This document shows positions 1-5,157 of a DNA stretch of 5,157 bases, one piece after another. The DNA is taken from the NCBI GenBank assembly GCA_003506795.1, contig DNYO01000349.1, positions 1 through 5,157 on the forward strand, in the 5' to 3' direction. The translations under genes and the position numbers were made by a program. This stretch comes from Deltaproteobacteria bacterium (lineage in GTDB: Bacteria; Desulfobacterota; Syntrophorhabdia; Syntrophorhabdales; Syntrophorhabdaceae). The first letter of the stretch is position 1. Every line of letters starts with the position of its first letter. Under the pieces are notes generated by a model. That model was not told the origin of the DNA, did not search any database, and worked only from the letters and a program-made list of their open reading frames with translations.

Positions 1-474
1 ATGATCACAAGCGGAGGGGCCTGGACGGGCGACCGCGATATGGTCTCCGGTGTCCTTGAAGGACTTGGATGGAGAAAGGTTTTTCACCGGATTCGGATAG
101 GGCCGGGGAAGGCCGTGGGCTTTGGCATTCTGGATAAAAAACCCGTATTCGTTCTGCCCGGCGGACCGCCATCCAACTTGATGGGCTTTCTTGAGATCGC
201 CCTGCCGGGTATCATGGCCCTTTCGGGTCACAAGAGTTTTGACCTGCCCAGGATCAATGCCAGGCTGGGCTCGGAGATCGTTGACGGCAAGGCCGATTGG
301 ACTGATTTCTTCTTCGGTACCCTGACGTATGGTGATGAATTACCGGTCTTCTGTCCCATGAAAAAACGCAGTCGATTGGGTTCTATAGCAGAGGCTGATG
401 CAATTGCGGCAATACCTGAAGGGCATGACAGCCTCCCGAAAGGATCCGTGATTTCCGTTCAGCTGTTGACATAG
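1..474 (+). CDS. moeA: MoeA-family molybdopterin molybdenumtransferase, C-terminal part (5' end outside window)
   Basis: This is the last 157 residues of a MoeA-type protein, which inserts molybdate or tungstate into adenylylated molybdopterin in the cytoplasm. The ATG at position 1 is unlikely to be the true start: the reading frame opens inside the MoCF-binding domain (domain III), so about 240 N-terminal residues should lie upstream. Visible motifs are SGGAWTGDRD (residues 4-13, the family's S/TGG-x-S-x-G-x-x-D loop), GPGKAVGFG (34-42), LPGGPPSN (52-59, where classical MoeA has LPGNPVS), and a C-terminal domain IV of about 75 residues ending in VISVQLLT. The loop and the PGGPP variant differ clearly from the second, canonical moeA in this window, so the two are divergent paralogs rather than a recent duplication. 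It lies 123 bp upstream of the radical SAM gene on the same strand and may be cotranscribed with it. Family assignment is firm; metal specificity is unknown. Confidence 0.88.
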   Translation: MITSGGAWTGDRDMVSGVLEGLGWRKVFHRIRIGPGKAVGFGILDKKPVFVLPGGPPSNLMGFLEIALPGIMALSGHKSFDLPRINARLGSEIVDGKADWTDFFFGTLTYGDELPVFCPMKKRSRLGSIAEADAIAAIPEGHDSLPKGSVISVQLLT

Positions 475-494
475 AGTTTCGCAGTACATACAAA
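466..494 (+). promoter_or_regulatory. Candidate sigma70 promoter at the end of the upstream moeA
   Basis: TTGACA (466-471) is a perfect -35 box, followed after 17 bp by TACAAA (489-494), a 4/6 match to the -10 consensus. It overlaps the TAG stop of the upstream moeA (472-474) and would give the radical SAM gene a leader of about 100 nt. The weak -10 box makes it a candidate only; the box at 566-571 is a competitor. Confidence 0.35.
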
Positions 495-543
495 AGAACA
501 TCTGCCACGCCACTTGCCCGGCGCATCCAACTTGGAACAAACA

Positions 544-571
544 TCAACAGGAATACCAAATAATCTATAAT
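544..571 (+). promoter_or_regulatory. Candidate promoter for the radical SAM gene
   Basis: A perfect TATAAT (566-571) is preceded after 16 bp by TCAACA (544-549), a 4/6 match to the -35 consensus. Transcription would start near 578, leaving a leader of about 20 nt before the TTG codon at 598. The -10 is strong and the -35 weak, so an activator may be needed if this promoter is real. The stretch also carries tandem in-frame stops (TAA 568-570, TAG 571-573), which separate the radical SAM frame from the upstream moeA; both genes are in the same reading frame. Confidence 0.4.
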
Positions 572-597
572 AGGAACTTATAGGCAAAGAAAGACGG

Positions 598-1815
598 TTG
601 ACTTCTTTTGATGTTTCTCCTATATATATCTGGACGGAAGGGTACCCGATCGCTGAACGTGAACAGCACAGAGAGGCCAACGGAACCGTGAGACAGCTGA
701 CGGAGCACAATAAGCAATTGCAGAGAATGTATTCCCTCGAAAACGACAGAATGCAGGGGAAGGGCGGTTGGGAGAAATTTCCCTTCTTCTGGTTCCTCCT
801 GTTTTTGTCTTACAGGTGTACAAGAACGTGCGAGTATTGCTATGCTTTCAATCAAGTCGGCTATGACAACGCCGTGGAAATGGATGAGAGTACCTTTTCG
901 AGACTCCTTGAATGGATCCCGGAAGTCTGGAAGGTTAACCGGGTCAAGGTGAACGTCGTTGTTTTTCTCGGAGGGGAGCCTCTGTTGAGGACGGACAGGA
1001 TCAGGAAGGTGATGGATTCCGTCTACAAGAATACCGACGGCATGCAGGGCAATGTCTGTACAAATGCCGACCTCATAGATTCCATAAATTGGGACGACCT
1101 TGCGGATATTCAGTGGATCTCAACGAATGTAACGGACATTCCCATCGAAGAACTGGCAAGAAGAATGAAGATAATCGGTGAAAGGTCAAACGTGATCAAT
1201 CAGACGATTCTGGCCACCCTCGACGACTATAACCTGGAAAGGGTTCTTGATATAACGAGATTCGGGATCGAAAATGGATATCGCCTGAGATACTACAGGA
1301 ACCTGTACAGGGGGATGGACCCGCGATACAAGAAGAGATTGCTGGCGAAATATCACGAACTCTGCGATCTGCTCGAAGAGTATGTGACCAGGGGATACGA
1401 TGTTAACACCACGTTCCTCCTTGATTTTCTGATCCCCTCCTGGACTGAAGAATCCTCTCCCTATCCCTGCGGCAAGAGGATTGCCGCAGTATTTCCCGAC
1501 GGGACGATCGGGCCGTGTATCAGAAACCATACATTCAAATCGGGGACGATACTCGACGCGGATCCGCTTAGCAAAATACAATGTTACGATTTCCACTACG
1601 ATATCAGAAGGCCGGACCTGCCCGATGAATGCAAGGAATGCGAGTCACGAACCGCCTGTCACGCCGGATGCCCTAACGATAAGCGGATCTTCACCGACTC
1701 CACCCTCGGGAAATCAGTTGTATGCGACGTGCACAGGGAGATTATTCCCAGATTAAGGCACCTGGACAAATTGAAAGGCAGAGGTCGAGCAGAAAAGACT
1801 CACGTCTCATCATGA
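598..1815 (+). CDS. Radical SAM/SPASM protein, possible tungsten-enzyme or peptide maturase
   Basis: A 405-residue cytoplasmic radical SAM enzyme. The SAM-binding [4Fe-4S] motif is CxxxCxxC with C74, C78 and C81 (CTRTCEYC), and GGEP lies at 125-128. A C-terminal SPASM domain matches the family pattern exactly: C291-x10-G302-x4-C307, then C345-x2-C348-x5-C354-x3-C358, then C376, enough for two auxiliary Fe-S clusters. SPASM enzymes usually modify peptides or proteins. Relatives such as Cmo of Pyrococcus sit beside tungsten aldehyde:ferredoxin oxidoreductase genes, so maturation of the nearby BamB-type protein or its cofactor is a reasonable inference, not a demonstrated role. The TTG at 598 is taken as start because it is the first usable codon after stops at 568-573 and follows a TATAAT box. 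Its ribosome site is poor (AGG at 582-584 is rather far), and ATG at 727 (residue 44) or 751 (residue 52) remain possible. The 3' end overlaps the convergent moeA by 16 bp. Confidence 0.9.
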   Translation: MTSFDVSPIYIWTEGYPIAEREQHREANGTVRQLTEHNKQLQRMYSLENDRMQGKGGWEKFPFFWFLLFLSYRCTRTCEYCYAFNQVGYDNAVEMDESTFSRLLEWIPEVWKVNRVKVNVVVFLGGEPLLRTDRIRKVMDSVYKNTDGMQGNVCTNADLIDSINWDDLADIQWISTNVTDIPIEELARRMKIIGERSNVINQTILATLDDYNLERVLDITRFGIENGYRLRYYRNLYRGMDPRYKKRLLAKYHELCDLLEEYVTRGYDVNTTFLLDFLIPSWTEESSPYPCGKRIAAVFPDGTIGPCIRNHTFKSGTILDADPLSKIQCYDFHYDIRRPDLPDECKECESRTACHAGCPNDKRIFTDSTLGKSVVCDVHREIIPRLRHLDKLKGRGRAEKTHVSS

Positions 1816-3038
1816 TCGATCAGCTGGATTGCAACCCGTTCCCCCGCTTTTACTTCGGTGGTATTTTCCGGAAGTATTATAAGACAGTTCGCGTTGCTCA
1901 TCGAAAGCAGCACCGATGATTTCTGGTTACCCGTTGTTGAGACGCGAAAATCGTTGTTCTCTATCCTGAAATGTCCCCGCAGGAGATGCGCTTTTCCCGC
2001 CGGTTTCTTGAGGTTCTCTTCAAGCAGCGCGCTGACTACCGGTTTGGCGATCCTGCTTGCACCCATCAACCTGAGGAGCGCCGGCCTCACAAATTGAATG
2101 AAAGACGTAAGAGTGGAGACGGGATTTCCCGGCAAACCAAAAACCAGCTTCCTGCCTTTCGTCCCAAACGTGCACGGTCTGCCCGGCTTGACCCTGACCC
2201 ATCCAAACTTTATGTCGATGCCGAGATCAGGGCAAATGTCTTTAACAAAATCGTATTTTCCCATCGACACGCCGCCCGTTGATATCACGACATCGCACCC
2301 CAGAGCTCTTGAGAATATCTCCCGCGTATCCTCCACCGTGTCCCTGACAATTCCCAGGTATTCAGGCAGGGCACTATATTTTTTTATTTCAGAGTACAGG
2401 GTATAGGCGTTTACATTTCTGATCCGGCCGTTCTTGATCTCTTCCCCTATATCGGCCAGTTCGTTACCTGTCGAGATGATTGCAACTGTCGGCTGTTTGT
2501 ATACGCTCACCGTTTGACGGTTCAACGATGCCAGGATGCCTACATCGGCGGAACTGAGGCGGTCCCCCCTGTAAAGGACAGCGTTTCCCTTCTTGATGCT
2601 CTCGCCTGCGAACCTGAAGTTCTCAAATTGAGGCACCTCGCGAAACACGTTAACCCGGCCGTGCTCTTCCTCTGTATCTTCGATGGGGATGACCGCATCG
2701 GCGCCGGCCGGTACGGGGGCTCCGGTCATTATTCTGACAGCCGTCCCTCTCGAGACCTCGTTGCCGGCAATCGATCCGCCGGCCTGCACTTCCCCCGCAA
2801 TGCGCAGCGTCACCGGGTTATCTCGTGACGCACAGGAAGTATCTCCCGCGATCAGCGCAAAGCCATCCATCGCTGAGTCATCCGCGGGAGGCACCATCGT
2901 ATCCGCTACAATATCATCATACAAAACACGGCCAGATGCCTCCAGGATAGAGACATCTTCAGAGTCTAAAGAGCTGACAGATTCAAGAACGATCCTTAGT
3001 GCTTGCTCTACTGATACTGTTACATTTCTATCTTTCAT
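1800..3038 (-). CDS. moeA: Molybdopterin molybdenumtransferase MoeA, complete
   Basis: A full-length MoeA (412 residues from the chosen start; 414 from the ATG at 3044), close to the family's usual length. MoeA takes adenylylated molybdopterin and molybdate or tungstate, cleaves the AMP and leaves the metal-loaded cofactor. Counting from the longer start, the hallmark motifs appear in order: PPADDSAMDGF (52-62), RIMTGAPVPAGAD (104-116), STGNEL (191-196), NVNAY (210-214), STGGVSMGKYD (255-265), KPGRP (286-290) and LPGNPVS (304-310), then domain IV to the C terminus. The start is placed at 3038 because AGGAAG (3051-3046) is well spaced for that ATG and too close to the one at 3044. The gene is transcribed away from bamB, from its own promoter, and ends convergently within the radical SAM gene. 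It is probably the canonical partner to the divergent moeA at the left edge. Molybdenum or tungsten preference cannot be read from sequence. Confidence 0.95.
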   Translation of the reverse strand: MKDRNVTVSVEQALRIVLESVSSLDSEDVSILEASGRVLYDDIVADTMVPPADDSAMDGFALIAGDTSCASRDNPVTLRIAGEVQAGGSIAGNEVSRGTAVRIMTGAPVPAGADAVIPIEDTEEEHGRVNVFREVPQFENFRFAGESIKKGNAVLYRGDRLSSADVGILASLNRQTVSVYKQPTVAIISTGNELADIGEEIKNGRIRNVNAYTLYSEIKKYSALPEYLGIVRDTVEDTREIFSRALGCDVVISTGGVSMGKYDFVKDICPDLGIDIKFGWVRVKPGRPCTFGTKGRKLVFGLPGNPVSTLTSFIQFVRPALLRLMGASRIAKPVVSALLEENLKKPAGKAHLLRGHFRIENNDFRVSTTGNQKSSVLLSMSNANCLIILPENTTEVKAGERVAIQLIDHDET

Positions 3039-3045
3039 ATGCATA

Positions 3046-3051
3046 CTTCCT
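3046..3051 (-). promoter_or_regulatory. Ribosome binding site deciding the moeA start
   Basis: On the minus strand, AGGAAG lies directly before two nearby ATG codons. Its AGGA core is only 3 nt from the ATG at 3044 but 9 nt from the ATG at 3038, so the second is the better start and the protein begins MKDRN rather than MHMKDRN. Confidence 0.6.
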
Positions 3052-3070
3052 GAAAACTGACATAAAAATC

Positions 3071-3110
3071 GGCTATATCATATTGGATTTAACCGGCATT
3101 GTCCATAGCC
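3071..3110. repeat. Inverted repeat bracketing the moeA promoter
   Basis: GGCTAT (3071-3076) and ATAGCC (3105-3110) are exact reverse complements, 28 bp apart. They abut the -10 box on one side and touch the -35 box on the other, so they frame the moeA promoter. Six-base arms at this distance can arise by chance; a paired-site operator is possible. Confidence 0.3.
3077..3105 (-). promoter_or_regulatory. Sigma70-type promoter of the leftward moeA
   Basis: Read on the minus strand, TGGACA (3105-3100, 5/6 match) is followed after 17 bp by TATGAT (3082-3077, 5/6 match). The predicted start near 3070 gives a leader of about 30 nt before moeA. Spacing and box quality are both good, and there is no other candidate of similar quality in the gap. 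Confidence 0.65.
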
Positions 3111-3120
3111 TTATGCAGAC

Positions 3121-3160
3121 TATTGATACTAAACGGTGCGTATTGGTAATTATCGGTACT
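3121..3160. repeat. Helically phased 10-bp repeats upstream of the bamB promoter
   Basis: Four consecutive 10-mers fill this stretch: TATTGATACT, AAACGGTGCG, TATTGGTAAT, TATCGGTACT. The first, third and fourth fit TATYGRTAMT closely and the second shares only the GGT core. They lie one or two helical turns apart and stop 8 bp before the bamB -35 box, the place where an activator would bind. No known regulator is recognised from the motif. Confidence 0.4.
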
Positions 3161-3168
3161 GTTTTTCC

Positions 3169-3196
3169 TTGACACAGCAAGAGCTTGTGATATAAT
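3169..3196 (+). promoter_or_regulatory. Strong sigma70-type promoter of bamB
   Basis: TTGACA (3169-3174) and TATAAT (3191-3196) both match consensus perfectly, with a 16-bp spacer and a TG one base upstream of the -10 (extended -10, TGATATAAT). Transcription should start near 3203, giving a leader of about 55 nt. A promoter this strong in front of a catabolic enzyme would be expected to be held off by a repressor, and a palindrome overlies its -10 box. Confidence 0.85.
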
Positions 3197-3203
3197 ACAC
3201 AAG
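3184..3203. promoter_or_regulatory. Palindromic operator candidate over the bamB -10 box
   Basis: CTTGTG (3184-3189) and CACAAG (3198-3203) are perfect inverted arms around an 8-bp centre that contains the TATAAT box. A further TTTGTGA (3204-3210) repeats the left half-site CTTGTGA in direct orientation exactly 20 bp downstream. The core TGTGA-N6-ACACA is one base off the TGTGA-N6-TCACA pattern of CRP-type regulators. A protein bound here would block RNA polymerase, so a repressor is the natural guess. The regulator is not in the window. Confidence 0.5.
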
Positions 3204-3211
3204 TTTGTGAA

Positions 3212-3230
3212 GCAGTCAAGCCGTGACTGC
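3212..3230 (+). other. Hairpin in the bamB 5' leader
   Basis: GCAGTCA (3212-3218) and TGACTGC (3224-3230) form a 7-bp stem with a 5-nt loop, starting about 10 nt into the predicted transcript and ending 11 nt before the purine-rich ribosome-binding region. There is no T-run after it, so it is not an intrinsic terminator. It may stabilise the mRNA, or act at the DNA level as a second operator. Confidence 0.5.
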
Positions 3231-3241
3231 GGAGACATTAG

Positions 3242-3252
3242 AGGAGTAGGAG
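3242..3252 (+). promoter_or_regulatory. Doubled ribosome binding site of bamB
   Basis: AGGAG occurs twice (3242-3246 and 3248-3252). The second copy is 7 nt from the ATG at 3260, which is ideal spacing and fixes that codon as the start. The pair suggests efficient translation. Confidence 0.8.
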
Positions 3253-3259
3253 CCAAAAA

Positions 3260-5157
3260 ATGAGATATGGAGAGACAGGGTATAATTTAGAAATTGATCT
3301 GGCAACAGGAAACATCGAACGGGTGGAAACGGATCCCAAGCTGCTGGAAACCCACCTGGGAGGTCTGGGCACCAGCGTTAAGCTGCACTGGGACAGAGTT
3401 CCTGCTGATGTCAAACCATTCGACGACGAGAACATGATGATTTTCAGTTCCGGCATTCTCAACGCCACACCGGCTTTCAGCGCAAACCGGAGCGTCGTTA
3501 CCTTCATGTCTCCCGAATCGGACCTTCTGGCATATCCGATGATGGGGGGGTTCTGGTCGGCGGAGTTGAAGTACGCCGGTTATGACAAGGTAATCTTCCA
3601 CAACAAGTCCCCGAAGTGGGTCTATATATGGATCAACAACGACAAGGTTGAGATTCGTGATGCCTCTCATCTGGTCGGCAGGGGGGCTCTTGAAACGCAG
3701 GACCTTATCCGCAGGGAGCTGAACCAGCCGAATGCACAGGTGGCCGCTATCGGCCCGGCGGGTGAGCACAAGTGCTTTACGGCCTCCATCGAGCAGGGCC
3801 GTTCCAGCGCCAGCCGTTTGGGCGGGGGCGCCGTTATGGGCGACAAAAAACTGAAAGCGGTAGCGGTTCGGGGCACGAAGGACATCAACCTTTTCGATGG
3901 CGAAGCGTTTATGAAGCACATGAAGGACATGATGCAGTACATAAACTTCCGCAACGAAAACCCCATCCCCGACGTCATGACGATTTTGTCCGGTATCGGC
4001 TCGCCGCAGGAGATGGTTCATACCGACGAAAAATGGCACACCGAGAACTTTATGTGGGGGAATGCCCGGACGCGCAGAAGAGGTTTCTGGGATGAGAAGA
4101 TTGACGAGGAATGGCCCAGAGTTCAGCGGGAAGGCATTAAACGGCTGATAAGCTGTTTCAACTGTCCCCAGCACTGCGGGGCATTGATCTCCTACAAGGA
4201 AACCCCGAGATACATGGCCAAATGTTTTGGAAAATTGACCTACGCGATGGCGTCCTACGTGGACAGCATGGATTTTGCCTGGAGGACCCTGCAGCGCGCC
4301 ACCGAATACGGATTCGATTCATTCTCGACCCCGCAGATTCTGGCCTTTGCCGTGGAGCTCCAGGAGGCCGGCATCCTCACCGATAAGGATTTTGCGGGCA
4401 CTTCCACGTATCCGGCGTGTCCGACCGATAAAGAGGGAAGATTCCTGTGGCTCCTTGACAGGGTCGCCCACCGTGAAGGCATTGGAGATGTTCTCGCCAA
4501 TGGCGTCTATCAGGCAGCCAGGTTGATCGGTAACGGTGCCGAGGCATTTGATCACAACACGATCAAGAAACACGAACAGCTGCCTCTCAAGCTGGGAACG
4601 ATGGATCCCCTTTATTATCTCATGTATTCAACGAACGAAAAGATCAGCATTACCCAGATCGAAGGAAACTGGCCTCAGGGAGCCTTCCCGACCATGGAGC
4701 AGAGAGAGGCCTTTGTTAAGGACTGGCCGCAGCTGCCCGACGAAAGCTGGAAAAAATGGTTGCTGGAATGGGAGCCCCGGGGAGAGAAGGGGATACCTTA
4801 TTTCCCGACACCCGAAATATCTGCAGAGATCGTCGATTGGATGGAGATGCTTCACAATATCGATGACGCTTGCTGTGTGTGCGCCGGGATGTCGTCGTTC
4901 TGCCTGAAGCCGCCCTATCACATACACAATTACCCGAAAATAATCTCTGCGGCGACGGGGCTTGACCTCGACGAAGGCAGCTTGAAGAAGATAGTCAACA
5001 GGAGCCGCAATTTACACAGGGCGCTGAACAATAGAAGAGGCATGACAAGGGCCGACGAGAAGCCGCCTGAAGATCACTGGAAGAGACGGTTCCCCGAACT
5101 CGAAGAAAACCTTCTGTCTACATATTACAGATTCAAAGGTTGGGACCAGAATGGAGT
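3260..5157 (+). CDS. bamB: BamB-type tungsten enzyme, class II benzoyl-CoA reductase active-site subunit (3' end outside window)
   Basis: An aldehyde:ferredoxin oxidoreductase family protein, 632 codons seen and still open; Geobacter BamB has about 650 residues, so only a short tail is missing. BamB carries a tungsten bis-pterin cofactor and one [4Fe-4S] cluster and reduces benzoyl-CoA to cyclohexa-1,5-diene-1-carboxyl-CoA without ATP, drawing electrons through BamC and further Bam subunits. The N-terminal AOR domain shows GGLGTSVK (34-41), MMGGFW (94-99) and SIEQGRSSASR (176-186). The residues I recall as important in Geobacter BamB occur at the same numbers here: E251, E257 and H260 near the substrate and C322 as tungsten ligand. 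Cluster ligands are probably C299, C302, C306 and C541. KHEQLPLKL (437-445) and the GMTRADEKPP region also resemble BamB. Oddity: the second pterin motif, usually DxxGxC, reads DACCVC (536-541). The start is set by a strong ribosome site. A BamB paralog acting on another acyl-CoA or an aldehyde is possible. Confidence 0.92.
   Translation, partial: MRYGETGYNLEIDLATGNIERVETDPKLLETHLGGLGTSVKLHWDRVPADVKPFDDENMMIFSSGILNATPAFSANRSVVTFMSPESDLLAYPMMGGFWSAELKYAGYDKVIFHNKSPKWVYIWINNDKVEIRDASHLVGRGALETQDLIRRELNQPNAQVAAIGPAGEHKCFTASIEQGRSSASRLGGGAVMGDKKLKAVAVRGTKDINLFDGEAFMKHMKDMMQYINFRNENPIPDVMTILSGIGSPQEMVHTDEKWHTENFMWGNARTRRRGFWDEKIDEEWPRVQREGIKRLISCFNCPQHCGALISYKETPRYMAKCFGKLTYAMASYVDSMDFAWRTLQRATEYGFDSFSTPQILAFAVELQEAGILTDKDFAGTSTYPACPTDKEGRFLWLLDRVAHREGIGDVLANGVYQAARLIGNGAEAFDHNTIKKHEQLPLKLGTMDPLYYLMYSTNEKISITQIEGNWPQGAFPTMEQREAFVKDWPQLPDESWKKWLLEWEPRGEKGIPYFPTPEISAEIVDWMEMLHNIDDACCVCAGMSSFCLKPPYHIHNYPKIISAATGLDLDEGSLKKIVNRSRNLHRALNNRRGMTRADEKPPEDHWKRRFPELEENLLSTYYRFKGWDQNG

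Noticed and set aside
340..540. 66-codon Cys-rich minus-strand frame next to the radical SAM gene, considered as a precursor peptide
   Set aside because: It mostly overlaps the conserved end of the upstream moeA on the opposite strand, has no credible start signal, and its cysteines follow from antisense reading of that gene.
514..570. 18-codon TTG-initiated frame before the radical SAM gene, considered as a precursor peptide
   Set aside because: It has no ribosome site, no Cys and no core-like motif, and overlaps promoter-like sequence.
475..597. Possible intrinsic terminator after the upstream moeA
   Set aside because: The only inverted repeats are about 4 bp long and none is followed by a T-run.
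1186..1596. 136-codon minus-strand frame inside the radical SAM gene
   Set aside because: It is a shadow of the conserved coding strand, which carries the SPASM cysteines, and shows no motif or ribosome site.
3068..3084. CTATAT-containing stretch resembling a ModE molybdate-regulator half-site
   Set aside because: There is only one imperfect half with an extra base and no matching second half at the required distance.
3113..3172. 19-codon ATG frame upstream of bamB, considered as a leader peptide
   Set aside because: It lacks a ribosome site, ends inside the bamB -35 box and lies upstream of the predicted transcription start.
3544..3550. Run of seven G in bamB, considered as a frameshift or slippage site
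   Set aside because: The frame is intact on both sides and encodes the family-typical MMGGFW motif.
3287..4174. 295-codon open frame on the minus strand inside bamB
   Set aside because: It is fully antisense to a gene with strong family conservation, has no ribosome site or recognisable domain, and arises from codon bias of the opposite strand.

Overview
The window looks like part of an obligate anaerobe's aromatic-degradation or tungsten-enzyme locus. The clearest clue is a gene for a tungsten enzyme of the BamB type (active-site subunit of the ATP-independent class II benzoyl-CoA reductase). It is preceded by genes for metal insertion into molybdopterin and by a radical SAM/SPASM enzyme. 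BamB systems are known from strictly anaerobic bacteria such as Geobacter, sulfate reducers and syntrophs of the former Deltaproteobacteria. The balanced base composition and strong sigma70-type promoters fit such a host, but the exact genus cannot be read from the sequence.

Layout. Positions 1-474 (+) are the 3' part of a divergent moeA; its 5' end lies outside the window. Positions 475-597 are a short gap with two promoter candidates and no ATG-initiated small gene. Positions 598-1815 (+) encode a 405-residue radical SAM protein with a complete SPASM cysteine set. Positions 1800-3038 (-) are a complete, canonical moeA that converges on the radical SAM gene and overlaps it by 16 bp. Positions 3045-3259 form a divergent control region. 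It holds a good leftward promoter for moeA, a near-perfect rightward promoter for bamB, a palindrome over the rightward -10 box, a run of 10-bp phased repeats upstream of its -35 box, and a leader hairpin. Positions 3260-5157 (+) are bamB, open to the window edge (632 codons seen; probably about 20 residues missing).

How the genes may work together. MoeA proteins insert molybdate or tungstate into adenylylated molybdopterin. Two unlike MoeA proteins here suggest a division of labour, for example tungsten versus molybdenum. The BamB-type enzyme uses a tungsten bis-pterin cofactor plus one [4Fe-4S] cluster. The radical SAM/SPASM protein recalls the cofactor-modifying (Cmo) or tungsten-oxidoreductase maturase genes that sit beside aldehyde:ferredoxin oxidoreductase genes in other anaerobes. 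I infer a role in maturing the BamB protein or cofactor, but its substrate cannot be read from the sequence.

No RNA gene, insertion sequence, CRISPR array or convincing intrinsic terminator was seen.
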